From positions 5,117,533 through 5,181,532 of the forward strand of contig NC_085139.1 in NCBI RefSeq assembly GCF_024139115.2: a stretch of 64,000 bases of DNA. The letters are read 5' to 3'. The notes beneath the pieces were generated by a model. That model was given only the letters and a program-made list of their open reading frames with translations. It did no database searches and had not been told where the DNA came from. Both the position numbers and the translations under genes were made by a program. The stretch comes from Armigeres subalbatus (taxonomy: Eukaryota > Arthropoda > Insecta > Diptera > Culicidae). This document shows, one piece after another, positions 21,601-33,600 of the stretch (positions are counted from its first letter, which is position 1; every line of letters begins with the position of its first letter).

Positions 21601-24600
21601 GCCTAGCGACTTGCAGTTCCATGTTCCAAGCTTCCAATCGTGTTCCTTTATTCGTCGCCTAGGTCGTTGCCGATTGTATCGAGTCGTTTTATCTTCTATG
21701 TCGTTCGTAATAGTTGTTTTTAAAGGCGGCTTATTGGGCCTGCGCAAACCTCCTGTCTCGTCGGAGGGCCGTCGTGTCAGGGCTGTTTAGCGTCCCACCT
21801 AACACCAGGACTTGGGCTTGTGCGCTTGAGCGGCACACGGTCGCTTTTGTGGGGCCTACTTGCGGATACATGCAGCTTTTTATAGGAATTTAACAGGGCC
21901 CACTGTCAAGCCCCACCACATCCTAGGCAGGCGCCACAACTCGCAGATGGCCTGTTGAGCAGATTCCCCCTCCATTGCTTAGGAAGAAAAAAAAACATAC
22001 TCTTACCGGGCTGCGAAATGGTGAGTTGACATCTGGGAAGGAGCGACCTACATAGCTCTGGTTTTCACAAGTTCCAATCTCACGCTTCCACGGGCAATTG
22101 ACGGGCGATGACAATTGATCGCTAGCTAAGGGTTGCGTACTTAGCTGATAGTGCAGCCTGGGCACTGTTGTCCTTCTGACATCAGCTAGAGTGAGTGGGT
22201 GCGACCAACGGGACCATCGTCCCTAACCCCTAATCCCAAGGCGTTAAGCGACCCGTGCCGAGGGGATGCATGGCCAGGGGGTGAAATAATGAGCTAGGCC
22301 TTTAACGGAGCCTGTGGGGTACCTGGGCACCCTCTACAGTAATTGTCCCTTACCGCGTCATGCTGGGCTCTGGCGTGGTGGACCTCTTTTCCCGAGCAAC
22401 TCGTGGGACCAAAATGGAAAACCAAGTCAATTCTTCAATTAGTGGTAGTAGTGTAGGCGACAACCCCTTCGCAAGAGGTGGGTTGTTCAGGTCTCCGCCT
22501 AGGAGGCCAGGGGCAATAGTCGGCAGCTCAGTGCGCAGCGCCAGCGTGGGTCACTTAACCATCTCCCAGGCTACGCCGGTAGAGGTTATAGACGGCCCAT
22601 GGCTTGTGAAAGCGATGAACCGCAAACGCGATGGGCTTTCGGCCTTCAAGGTGGCGACGGAACAGCTGGACGCCATCATCGACTTTGCAGCATCGAAGCA
22701 TAATATCAGTAAAGAATTCAAGAGGAGCTTGCTGAAACTTCGAAAGTCGATGCTGGACGCCAAGCTGGAGAGGGCGGTCGGGACGGCCAAGTGTAAGCCC
22801 GTGAAATCCGTGGAGTCGAGGTCTACCCAGACTGAGACCCAAGGATTTGCGGACTCGGGCAAAGTCGAATCGACCGAGGGCGTGCTAACGAAGACGGTGG
22901 TGTCAAAGTCTACCCAGACTGAGGATCAAGTATTTGCGGGCACATCAGGGGTGACTGCTCCAACGGAGCAGACACAAAAACGGGGGAGACAGTCTCCAGG
23001 GGATGAGCTCCCTCGCGCGGAGGGTTACTATCCCGAACAAGGGTAGTGGGGCTGGGAAGCTGAACCCCGGCCAGGTACCTCCAAAACCGGGGGAGGAAGG
23101 ACCTGGAAATGTCCGTCCACCCAGGAAAGATGGTGGTAAGGGGATACAGCAGGCTGAGATCTCTCAGCCGCACCACACCAGGGAAATAGAGAGGGATGAC
23201 GCCTCCTAGACTCTGGTCAAGAACAAGAGGAAACCGAAGACGTCAAGGGCCGAAAAGAAGGCCCAGGAGAATGAGGGTAGCAAGAAGTCTAGAGTAGACG
23301 CCAATCGCTCCAGGGGCGATGCCCTAGTCATCAAAACGGACGAGGCTAAGTACTCGGACGTCTTGAAGGCGATGAGGAGTGACGTCAAGCTCGGTGAACT
23401 CGGCGCCGACGTACGTCGAATAAGACGTACCCGGATGGGCGAGATGATCCTCGAGCTGAAGCGGGGCGTCTCGCAAAAGGGCGCTGCCTACAAGAAGTTG
23501 GCGAAGGAAGTCCTAGGCGAGACGGTCAAGGTGAGGGCACTCACGACGGAGGTGAATCTAAGGGTTAAAGACCAGGACGAGATCACCGAAGTCGAAGAAC
23601 CCTTCACGGCACTGCGGCGACAGTGTGAAGTGGAGACGCCCACCGCAGCCGATCGGCTACGGAAAGGTCCGGACGCAGGTAGCATTGGTTCGGCTATCTG
23701 CAGCGGACTCCTCCAAGGTAGTCAAGTTAGGGAGCGCCAATGTGGGATGGTCGGTATGCCCTGTGGGCATATACGAGCAACCCGAAGTTTGCTTCAAGTG
23801 CCTGGAACCGAGGCACAAACAAAGGGACTGCAAAGGCCCTGACAGAAGCAATCTCTGCCGACGCTGCGGATTGGAGGGTCATAAGGCACAATGCTGCACG
23901 AACCCTCCCAATTGATTGATTTGTACCAGCAAAGCTGTGAACAGCAAGCACTCCATGGGGGGTTCGATGTGCCCGGCGTTTAAGCATGCTGCAAAATCAC
24001 AGTGCAGGTAACGCAGCTGGCTTGCTCGGCCTCACCCGAGTGTTTGGTGTGCGCAGGTTTAGAGGAAACGGCGGAACACGTGCTCGTGTGCTCACGTTTT
24101 CGTGCATTGCGTGACCACATGCTTGCCACATGTGGTCTGGACTACCCCGGACAACCTAGTTCGGAGGATGTGTAAAGATGAAGTTGGCTGGAACGCCGTT
24201 TTATCGGCTATCGCCCAAATCGTCTCGGAGCTACACAGAAGGTGGCGCGTGGATCCAAGGATGGCTAGTTCAGGCGCAAATAAGAGGTGCTCCAAGGGAC
24301 CGGAGTCGGCTTCATGGGTCATACCGGTGGTCATGTTCTGTGGTCGAACTCGATCCTTTTATCGAACAAGTGGTCGCGTGAAGAACAACATGGTATCGTC
24401 GCTTTCGCGGCGTCGGTCAACCGGGCGGGTTCCGAGCCCGAGGACGGAAAAGGGGTCCTCGTCAAGGCTGGGGCAGGCGTAGGCACCGCGTCGGCAAGTC
24501 CCTCTGTGTGTTGGCGAATAGACCCTGGCGCGGGGAGATCAATTTGGGGTGCACGCGGTATCATCATTCTTGATACCAGTCGTGCAGAGGGAAGCAGGCG

Positions 24601-27600
24601 CGAAGTCGACCCTTCCCACCTTCCGAGGACATAGGGCGTGGTAAGGCCACCTGGAAAGCCGGCAATGCGCTGGCACGATACCAAGGTTTTCTTCTAAAAA
24701 AGCTAGTCACGATGTTCGATGCTGCAAGGGCACGCAGCTAACCTCGAGGGGTTAGGGACAAAAGGTCGAAAGACAAAAGGTCGAAAGGACAAAATGTCGA
24801 AAGACAAAACGTCGAAAGACAAAACGTCGAAAGACAAAAGGTCGAAGGGACAAATGGTCGAAAAGGACAAAAGGTCGAAAGGGACAAAAGGTCGAAAGGA
24901 CAAAAGGTCGAAAAGGACAGAACGTCGAACGGGACAAAAGGTCGGAAGAAACTAAAGATCAATAAGATCAAAAGATCGAAAGGGAAATGGACAAGGAACT
25001 GAAACGAAGAGAGTCAATCTAGCACCAAAGTTGCCCTACACAGTTAGCAAAAACTCTGCTCTTTTATTTTTCACAATTTTTAACAATTAAATAAAATTCA
25101 TTCAATGAGTACAACTAATAGATGGATGTTGAGTTTTCTAAATGTAACTTCGATCTGTCAAAATGATGCACGCCGCACATCAAATACACCGGTGTATATT
25201 ACACGCCGGTGTATATGCAATGCGTGTGCCTGCGTGGCTGCGGAGTACACTATTTTGACAGATCAAAGTAACATTCAGAAAACCTAGATATTCATCTATC
25301 ATTTGCACTCATTGAATGATTTTTATTTAGTTGCCAAAAATAGTTTAAAATAAAAGAGCAACTTTTTTACCAACTGTATAGGACAACTCTGTCTCGCGCA
25401 ATACAAGTTTTATTCATTTCCTAAATGAACAATGCTTTTTATCTCTAACAGAACTATATAGATATTCATAATATTGTTTCATAGTAATTACTCCTTCTTT
25501 GAAAATTGTTCATTCTTCAACTTTGATTGATGTGATGAGTGTGTTATTTCTGCTTGAAGTTAAATGCATTTCATAAATTCTTCTGGAATACACGAAACTT
25601 GTTATCAACTTATTCTTGATCGACCTTTTGTCCCTTTCGACTTTTGGTCCTTTTCGACCTTTTGTCCTTTTCGACCTTTTGTTCTTTTCGACTTTTTGTC
25701 CAGGTCGACCTTCTGTGCCTTTCGACCTTTTGTCCTTTCGACCTTCTGTCCCTTTCGACGTTTTGTCTTTTTGACCTTTTGTCCTTTCGACCTTTTGTCT
25801 TTTCGACCTTTTGTCTTTCGACCTTTTGTCCTTTCGACCTTTTGTCATAGATTCAACCTCGAGGGTGCGTTGTGCACTGGCCCCCCTTTGAAGCATTACT
25901 TTCTGGTTGTACCGAAAGGACTATGGGCTTGGCGGCAATGGAAACGATTTAGCGGGTCGGGGATGTAGTCCTGCCTCCCTTGTTTGCTGTTGGAGGGGGT
26001 TAGGGACAAAGGTTGAAAGACAAAAGGTCGAAAGGACAAAAGGTCGAAAGACAAAAGGTCGAAGGGACAAAAGGTCGAAAAGGACAAAAGGTCGAAAGGG
26101 ACAAAAGGTCGAAAGGACAAAACGTCGAACGGGACAAAAGGTCGAAAGGACAAAACGTCGAACGGGACAAAAGGTCGAAAGAAAAAAATATCAATAAGAA
26201 ATGCGAGAGGGACAAAAGGTCGAAATAGACAAGAAACTGAAACGGAGAGAATCAATCTCGCCCCAGAGTTGGCCTACATAGTTGATAAAAAATCTGCTCT
26301 TTTATTTTTCACAATTTTTAACAGTTAAACATAATTCATACAGTAAGTACAACTTATAGATGGATGTTTGAGTTTTCTAAATGTCACTTCAATTTGTCAA
26401 AATGGCGCATGCCGCACATAAAATATACCGGCGTGTATTACACGCAGGTGTATTTTTAATGCACGCGTCTGCGTGGCTGAGGGGTGCGCTATTTTGACAG
26501 ATCAAAGTAACATTTAGAAAACCTAGATATACATCTATTATTTGCACTCATTGAATAAATTTTATTAAAAATAGTGTTAAAAAGTTAAGTGAAAGGGAGT
26601 GAAAAAAAATAATGAAAAATAAAAGAGCAATGTTTTGCAAACTGTATAGGACAACTCTGTCTCGAGCAATACAGGTTTTAATTCAACAATTCAGATATTC
26701 AAAATATTGTTTCATAATGATATGGAAATGCTAATATCATCTTCCAAACTTGGACGTACATGTTCATGATAGCATTAGAGGCGAAAGTATAGAATTGATA
26801 GTTCCGTTAGGATACAGCACACTGATATTCTTTTTCATACGGGAGTCGATTTGAAAGCGAGCAGGAAGGCAATATTTGTGCCATGGCACATATCACACGA
26901 CCTTCCTTTCAAATCGTATAAGGGAAGAATATCTTCATGCTGTATCCTAACGGAACTATCAATTCTATACTTTCGCCTCTAATGCTATCATGAACATGTA
27001 CGTCCAAGTTTGGAAGATGATATTAGCATTTCCATATCATTGTAAATCGTTTAACTTCACGTAGAAGTAACACACACGAAATCATTAATTTATTGTTTCA
27101 TAGTCATTACCCCTTCTTTGAAAATTGCTCATTCTTCAACTTTGATTAATGAGATGGGTGTGTAATTTCTGCTTGATGTTAAATGCATTTCATAAATTCC
27201 TTTGGAATACACAAAATTTGTTATCAACTTGTTCTTGATCGACCTTTTGTCCCTTTCAATCTTTTTGTCCTTTTCGACCTTTTGTTCCATTCGACCTTTT
27301 GTCCCTTTCGACCTTTTGTCCTTTCGACCTTCTGTCCCTTTCGACGTTTTGTCCTTTCGACCTTTTGTCCTTTCGACCTTTTGTCTTTTCGACCTTTTGT
27401 TTTTCGACCTTTTGTCCTTTCGACCTTTTGTCTTTCGACCTTTTGTCATAGATTCTGTAGGAGGTGGTCCCTAACTCCGCACTACCTGGATAACCCAGGA
27501 TGTCTGGTGAGCAGACTTCCCCTCCATTGCTTAGGAAGAAAAAACACAAAAACAAAACGCTCATATACATTATACATAAATACGTACACGATTTTTATTA

Positions 27601-30600
27601 TATATTAGGTATCTATAGTATTGGATCTTCAAACTAACCGTTACCGCCTTCGGGGAAGATAGAAGTTTAGTGAGAATCAAGTGAGCAACTAAGTGAAATT
27701 AACTGTTACAAAAATCGCTTCGTTTCACTTAGTTTAATATCCGATGTACAATTTAAAAAAATTCAAGTATTGGCTACGCAAGTATGAGATCAGATTAGAT
27801 TAGAATAGCGCGAAGTTGGTTGTAGAAATGGTTTGAATTCTGTGGATTTTTTACCTCGGTTATAGCCAGATTGTTGGGGGTAATTTGGGTTTCTGAAGTA
27901 GTTTGGATTTTGGGGGTAGTTCGAGTTTCTGGGATAATTAGGGTTTTGAGGGTAGGCAGGTCTTTGTTCCATTGTTGAGGGATAATTTCCTCGTGAATAT
28001 TGATTAAAATATGGAGCAGGGTGTTTGATTTGTTGGGGAGGTTTAACTGGTCCTGTTGAATTAGTTTCTTGAAATTTTAATGTTTCCTTTTTTCTCGAAT
28101 TCGATGAATGCTGCTCCAAGGCACCTGCATATGCTTCTTAGAGGTTTTGCGGTCTATGAATTCGGGTCAATGCCGACAGGTAATCGGGCGGACCGTTTAT
28201 AAAGGCACTGGCTTCGTAATTCACCATGAGGACCTTTGCACAAGGTTTAATATCATCGTTTGCATCCCGCGGATTGCCATTTGGCGGAAATCAGTTAGAA
28301 TAATTATCATTGAAATATTTACCGATTTCTGCTTAATGAATTATTGGCAGTGGCTGGTTTTCAACCCACCGCTGCCAGCATCCAAGCATTATCGTATATG
28401 CGCAAATAGCCACCATGAGTTAACCGCCAGAAATGGTTAACTATTTGTATACTATTTCGCCGACAATTCCCAGAACATATCAATTCTCCGAATAACATTT
28501 CGCGGAATGCACCTTTTCACCGAAAGACATTTCGCGGAATGTACTTTTTCACCGAAAGTAATTCCGCGGGTTGCCATTTAGCGGAATTCAGTTAAAATAA
28601 TTATCATTGAAATATTTATTGAAATCCTGTCTAAATTCTTTTTGATTGTGGTTTTAACATGGAGGAACGAGATATTTCTCAATTTTCAATATTGTTTTAT
28701 AAAAGTGTAGAACTTTTGACTTTGAACCACATTTAGACATGCATTGAAACATGCATGCAGCACACATTTCTATTTGCCCCAATGGGTTGAAAATGCGGAG
28801 CAATTTCAAACAACCAGAATACAAAAATTATAACGGGTTTCCATCGATTTTTCATAATCATTATGCTTATTCGACATTGGATCAACACCTACCGTGATAA
28901 TTGGATGAAAAACTCCTCCAAACATCATTTTGAAACCTGTTTCATTGGTACGGCAAAAAGTTGGTTTGGATTTTACAGAGGGCGAAAAATAAACAATGGT
29001 ATGGATTGCTTTTAGTAGCTGCAATTTTGCGGGAATGGCAGTCAGAACTCAGATCCATTGTATTTTGAATAGTTTTGTTCGGATATTTCAACCATACACT
29101 CTATTGTATGACGATAAAAATGTTTGGAAAAATCTCAGATTTTGTATAGTTACGATACTTAACAACCCGTTCATTCTATTGCGAAAACTTCATTTACATC
29201 TGAGTAAATGGTTCATAACAATGTATTCTTATGTATTTTTATGGTTTCATTTACAATATAATCTATTGCCAATTAAATGTTATTAATAGTAGTGTTACAA
29301 TAAATTGTTTTGTTATTCTACTGTATTTTTTATTCGGACCCCGCATTTCAACTTGCCCTACTGTACCTTATTCGAGGTTGTGAAAGTTTAACCTCATGGT
29401 GGTGATAGTTTCTATAATTTTGTGTTTTTTCTTTAAATTTAGGACCAAGTTTGCATAAATTTGTTAAAATCAAATGTTAGCAATGAATGTAAACAATATG
29501 ATTATCTGGTTAGTGTGTTAAAAGAAAACTAAAAGAAATTATAAACAAATTAAAACGTTAAGATTTAATACCCTAGGACAGTGGCTCCCAACCTTTTCGG
29601 GATCGCGACCCTTTTTATGATAAGCCATGTGACCCACGGCCCCCTGGATATGTCATGCTGAAATCAAGAACAAACTTATATATTCAAGTAATTTTATTTC
29701 AATATCTAATATGACATTCTTATGCAATAATTCATTCAGTGTGATTATTCTACTTGCATTTGTGATACCAGCTCCAGCATACGAGTTTGCGTGTCTGATA
29801 AAGTCGTAATCAATGTTCAATCTATGTCTCGCTTTGGTGTTCATCAAAAATGGCTCTAGCTTTTTTTCACTGAATAAATCAAGACAAGACGAACCATTCC
29901 ACCAAATATTCCAAATTCAAATATTCATTCTGGATTTCATCGGCCAGTTTAGCCACGCTCAATGTAAACAAAACGGTTCTTGTTCGTCTCTACACGGGTT
30001 CTCAAAGGAACCGCTCAGGACTCGTCCTTCGCGTGATTTTTGTGTATTTAGTTAATTACCCCATTGTGTTGAAGTTTGCACACCCTCACTCCGACACAGT
30101 AACGGGAAATGTAATTTCGATGTCATGAGACTAATTTGCTAATAACTTTTTTCACAAGTCATTTATAATTTTGTTTTACATGTAAACATGTAGCCCTCAC
30201 AGAACCCGAAAACTTTTTCTAGCAGGTAATTTCTCTAAACATGATATTGGCGACGTTAGAGCCGAATTAGTGTTAAATGACATTTATGTCATGACAATCC
30301 GTGACATTTTTGACGTAAACTACGTCTAAGGGGAAGACTCAGATATAGGGTGTAAAACCGAAATTTCCAAATTCGAGACCGTCACGAAATTAGGATAGAT
30401 TTCAAACGCTAATAGCGTCTTTATCTTTCGATGGATTTTCGACATTTGCTTATCAATCGATTCAGAAACTCTCCATCAATTTTCCAATTATATTGATACT
30501 ATTGATTATCAACGTTAAACTATTGAAAATGTTGGTTCTTTCCAAACCGGGTGAAAAATTCAATTCCGTTCATAAATCCCCAACACGGACATCAGATTGC

Positions 30601-33600
30601 AGTAAGGTACGGGCCTTTTGATCCACTGCTTCGTTTTCCCTGGGTATAAAAAGCCCCGTGTTTCGCGTGCGCGCGTCATTTTCATTCTGGATGTCACGGC
30701 GAGCGGACCAGGGCGTCCAGAAGCGGTCGCAGTGACAACGGCTGTCTCAGCGGTGTGGTGGTGCGGATGAATTTTTTTCGGTCGGTGGTGGCGGTCGTGG
30801 AAGCAGCAGCACATCATTTTCATCCCTGTCCCATCTTCGTCGGATCTGGCAATCGACGGCGTTCGTTGAGCCGAATCATCGGATGGCGGTCGCGCAGCCC
30901 AGTGGCTGCTGTTAATAATTCACATAAGTGGCATTTAATCGGTTCTTTTCAGGACCATCATTATATTTGGGAGGAAGGTTAAGTTGAAATAATTTGCAGT
31001 GCAAGTGCAACCGTTAGGAACTGGAAAATTCTTCTGTGAAATTTTCTAGCGTAATTCGGAGTTGTATGATTTTAGTGATTGAGAATGTTGATATTAGACG
31101 AACTTTCTTCATAGAACAAAGCATAATTGTTTGGCATCGGTAGCGGAATCATAGCATTAGTGCCGGTCCGAGCATAGGCTGTCATCGGAAGATTGCTACA
31201 GCAATTTATTCACTAATGTGGCGTTTGCAACGATTTGGATGTTGTCGGCACAACATGAAATTTTCCCGCGAGACTCTAATTTTGTATTTTTCTTGTTGAT
31301 GATTGAAAAAGAATTCGGTTCCGAGATGCACTTTATTCAAAGCGCAACGCTAACGTCGGTAGTTGAATCCCAAGCAAGTGTCAGAAGGAGTCCATGCAAA
31401 CAATTGATTCGCATTATGACTGAAAAGAATTGTATGGCGTCAGTATTGATGTTTGCTACAGATTTTTTGACGTAAACTTCGTCTAAGGGGAAGACTCAGA
31501 TACATGATTTAAAACGGAAATTTCCAAATTCGAGACTGTCACAAAAATTAGGATAGATTTCAAACGCTAATAGCGTCTTTATCTTATTTTCGACATTTGC
31601 TTATCAATCGATTCGGAAACCCTTCAGCAATTTGCCAATTCTATTGATACTATTGATTATCATTAATGCTTAATTTTTTTTCTACAACAAATACGATTTT
31701 GAAAAAGTATCACCGGCGCGTGCTTACTCGCAATCTACATGCTGATACATTTACAGTAACATCAAACAACTGAAAACCGAAATACGTCACTCCGAAATTA
31801 CGAGGTGACAATGTTAGAAAGAGACAAAAGATAGGAAAAATAACACGGTGTGTAGTGCCTCCCCGAGTCACCTTAAGGGAAGATCCTTTAATTACGTAAC
31901 GCAAAAATTGGGCATTTTCAACCCCCCCTCCCCCCTATGTCACACTTTTTGTATGAAGCATCTAAAAATTATGTATGGGTCGTCACACTTCGCTCAACCC
32001 CCCTCCCCCTCTAAGCGTTACGTAATTTGTGGACGCTCCCAAGAGCCACTTTCATTGATGGTAGCCGATCGTTAGTACTTCATATCAAATATCATATCAT
32101 ATCATAGCATATCAAAGAATATTGTGGCCAAATTTCATAAAATTTGGTCAACAAAAACCCCCCTGACAATAATAGAACAAAACCTGCCAAAGCCGTCATT
32201 CCTCCTACATCATACAAGAAAATTTAAACTGAGCGCTGCTAATGTTAATGACGACGACCACGCGACCCACACCATCGCCGGGAATAAAATTTCCGGTAGG
32301 AGCTCCGCCGATGCCGAAGGTGGTACCACGGTCTGCTCTCCGCGACATCTCGAACGAAATGGCTCGCGCGCGCGGAAGAGCTGCTTTCTTGTAATCAATA
32401 AAGTTGAACCTGTAGCCACGCCCCTTTGGTGAGTGTGTGACGGTTACACAATATTTGCAGTCATACCGGACAACAAAGAGGCGGGACTAATGAGCCATCT
32501 TTATTGATTATAAGAAAACTGCTCTCCCGCGCGCACCTAAATATTTCAGCACCTAAAAACTCATCGATGAGTTGAATCATCGTATGTTTTCTGTATGTAT
32601 GTAGAATCACGAGCGCGCGTCAAACGGAGAAGCTGCAAAAATGTTTTCGCATGGATGACTATCTACCAAAATTATAAGTCTTTCTCTGAATCGTGCTCTC
32701 GTGATTCTACTACCGACGGAAAACAATCTGCCATCACCAAGCAATTAAGTTTTACTTTGATCAAAATTCATCTCGCCTCAAGTTGTGACTTAAGAGCTAC
32801 TTTCATTGATGGTAGCCAATCGTTAATAAGGGAAATTACGGCTTTGGCAGTTGACAGCCACTTCTCGCGCGCGACAGACGTCTTTCCGCACAATTCATAT
32901 ATCTATAGTCTATTGCATTGATTTATTCGTGTCGTTCTTGTTCCGAAAAATTGCATTCGGCACGAGATGTCACACAGAAGAAACACTCTCGTCGTGGATT
33001 TCAGTGTCCTGCCAAAGCGACCGCCATTTGACCAGCTCAAGGAGTTTCTCGAGGAAGATATAAAGATTGACATGGCAGATGTTAAAACTATCCAGTTACA
33101 CAACCTCAAAAACTGCGTGTATATTGAGATGCACGACTCCGGCGTAGCCCCACGACTACAAAAACAACACCATCATAAAATCATATCCGATCATATGGAG
33201 CTATATGGCAAAGTCATCTCTATCCACAACGAAGTATGGAAAAATTTCTTCCCAGGAGTGCCGAATGGTGTGAGAGTAGTACGTATTAGGCTGGAGAAAG
33301 CAATACCATCACACATCGTAGTGGACCATCATACGACACTTGTGACCTACCGCAAAGAAGCTAATGCTCCAACCACCGTGACTTCTCATACGCCAACAAA
33401 ATTGAACGATGTCGACACACAGACCAACAGCGCTAAAAACATTACTCCAGTGGCAGTCTCAACTGGAGCCAGCGAGGCCTATAATAACGACAACGATGAC
33501 GGTAACAATGGCCAACAAAGTATAGATAACTTGATAAGAGAAATCGAAAACGAAATCGCAGAGAAGAGACGGCTGTCAACGAGTACGAGTGAAACAAGCA

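Larger units (their letters stand above)
18770..21890 (-). mobile_element. RTE-like non-LTR retrotransposon, antisense in the lipase intron
   Basis: A nearly full-length LINE on the minus strand. Its 3' end is at the left, a TAAATAAAAAAA-type tail at 18767-18780 followed by the CGGCCTTAGTCTGG end also seen at 1785. It encodes an AP endonuclease and a reverse transcriptase in one original frame, now broken, and carries two MITE insertions (19023-19131 and about 20881-21313). Same family as 1323-1817, 38045-38340 and 40080-43085. Confidence 0.8.
22000..27545 (+). mobile_element. R1-clade LINE, internally deleted, with two nested foldback elements
   Basis: 5' leader (22000-22350), gag-like ORF1, a direct jump to the C-terminal end of ORF2, and a 3' UTR ending GCTTAGGAAG plus A-rich tail at 27545. 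The endonuclease and reverse transcriptase of ORF2 are absent. The 3' region is interrupted at 24751-25854 and 25999-27455 by two related foldback elements; the intervening 25866-25987 is contiguous LINE 3' UTR. Confidence 0.7.

Noticed and set aside
24719..27608. Lys/Arg-rich and Phe/Pro-rich frames in the VNTR arms as small proteins
   Set aside because: They are translations of GACAAAAGGTCGAAAG repeats in both orientations, with no start context or conservation signal.
30690..30930. A histone coding sequence between the TATA box and stem-loop
   Set aside because: No frame resembles any core or linker histone; the longest start (near 30691) stops after about 14 codons.
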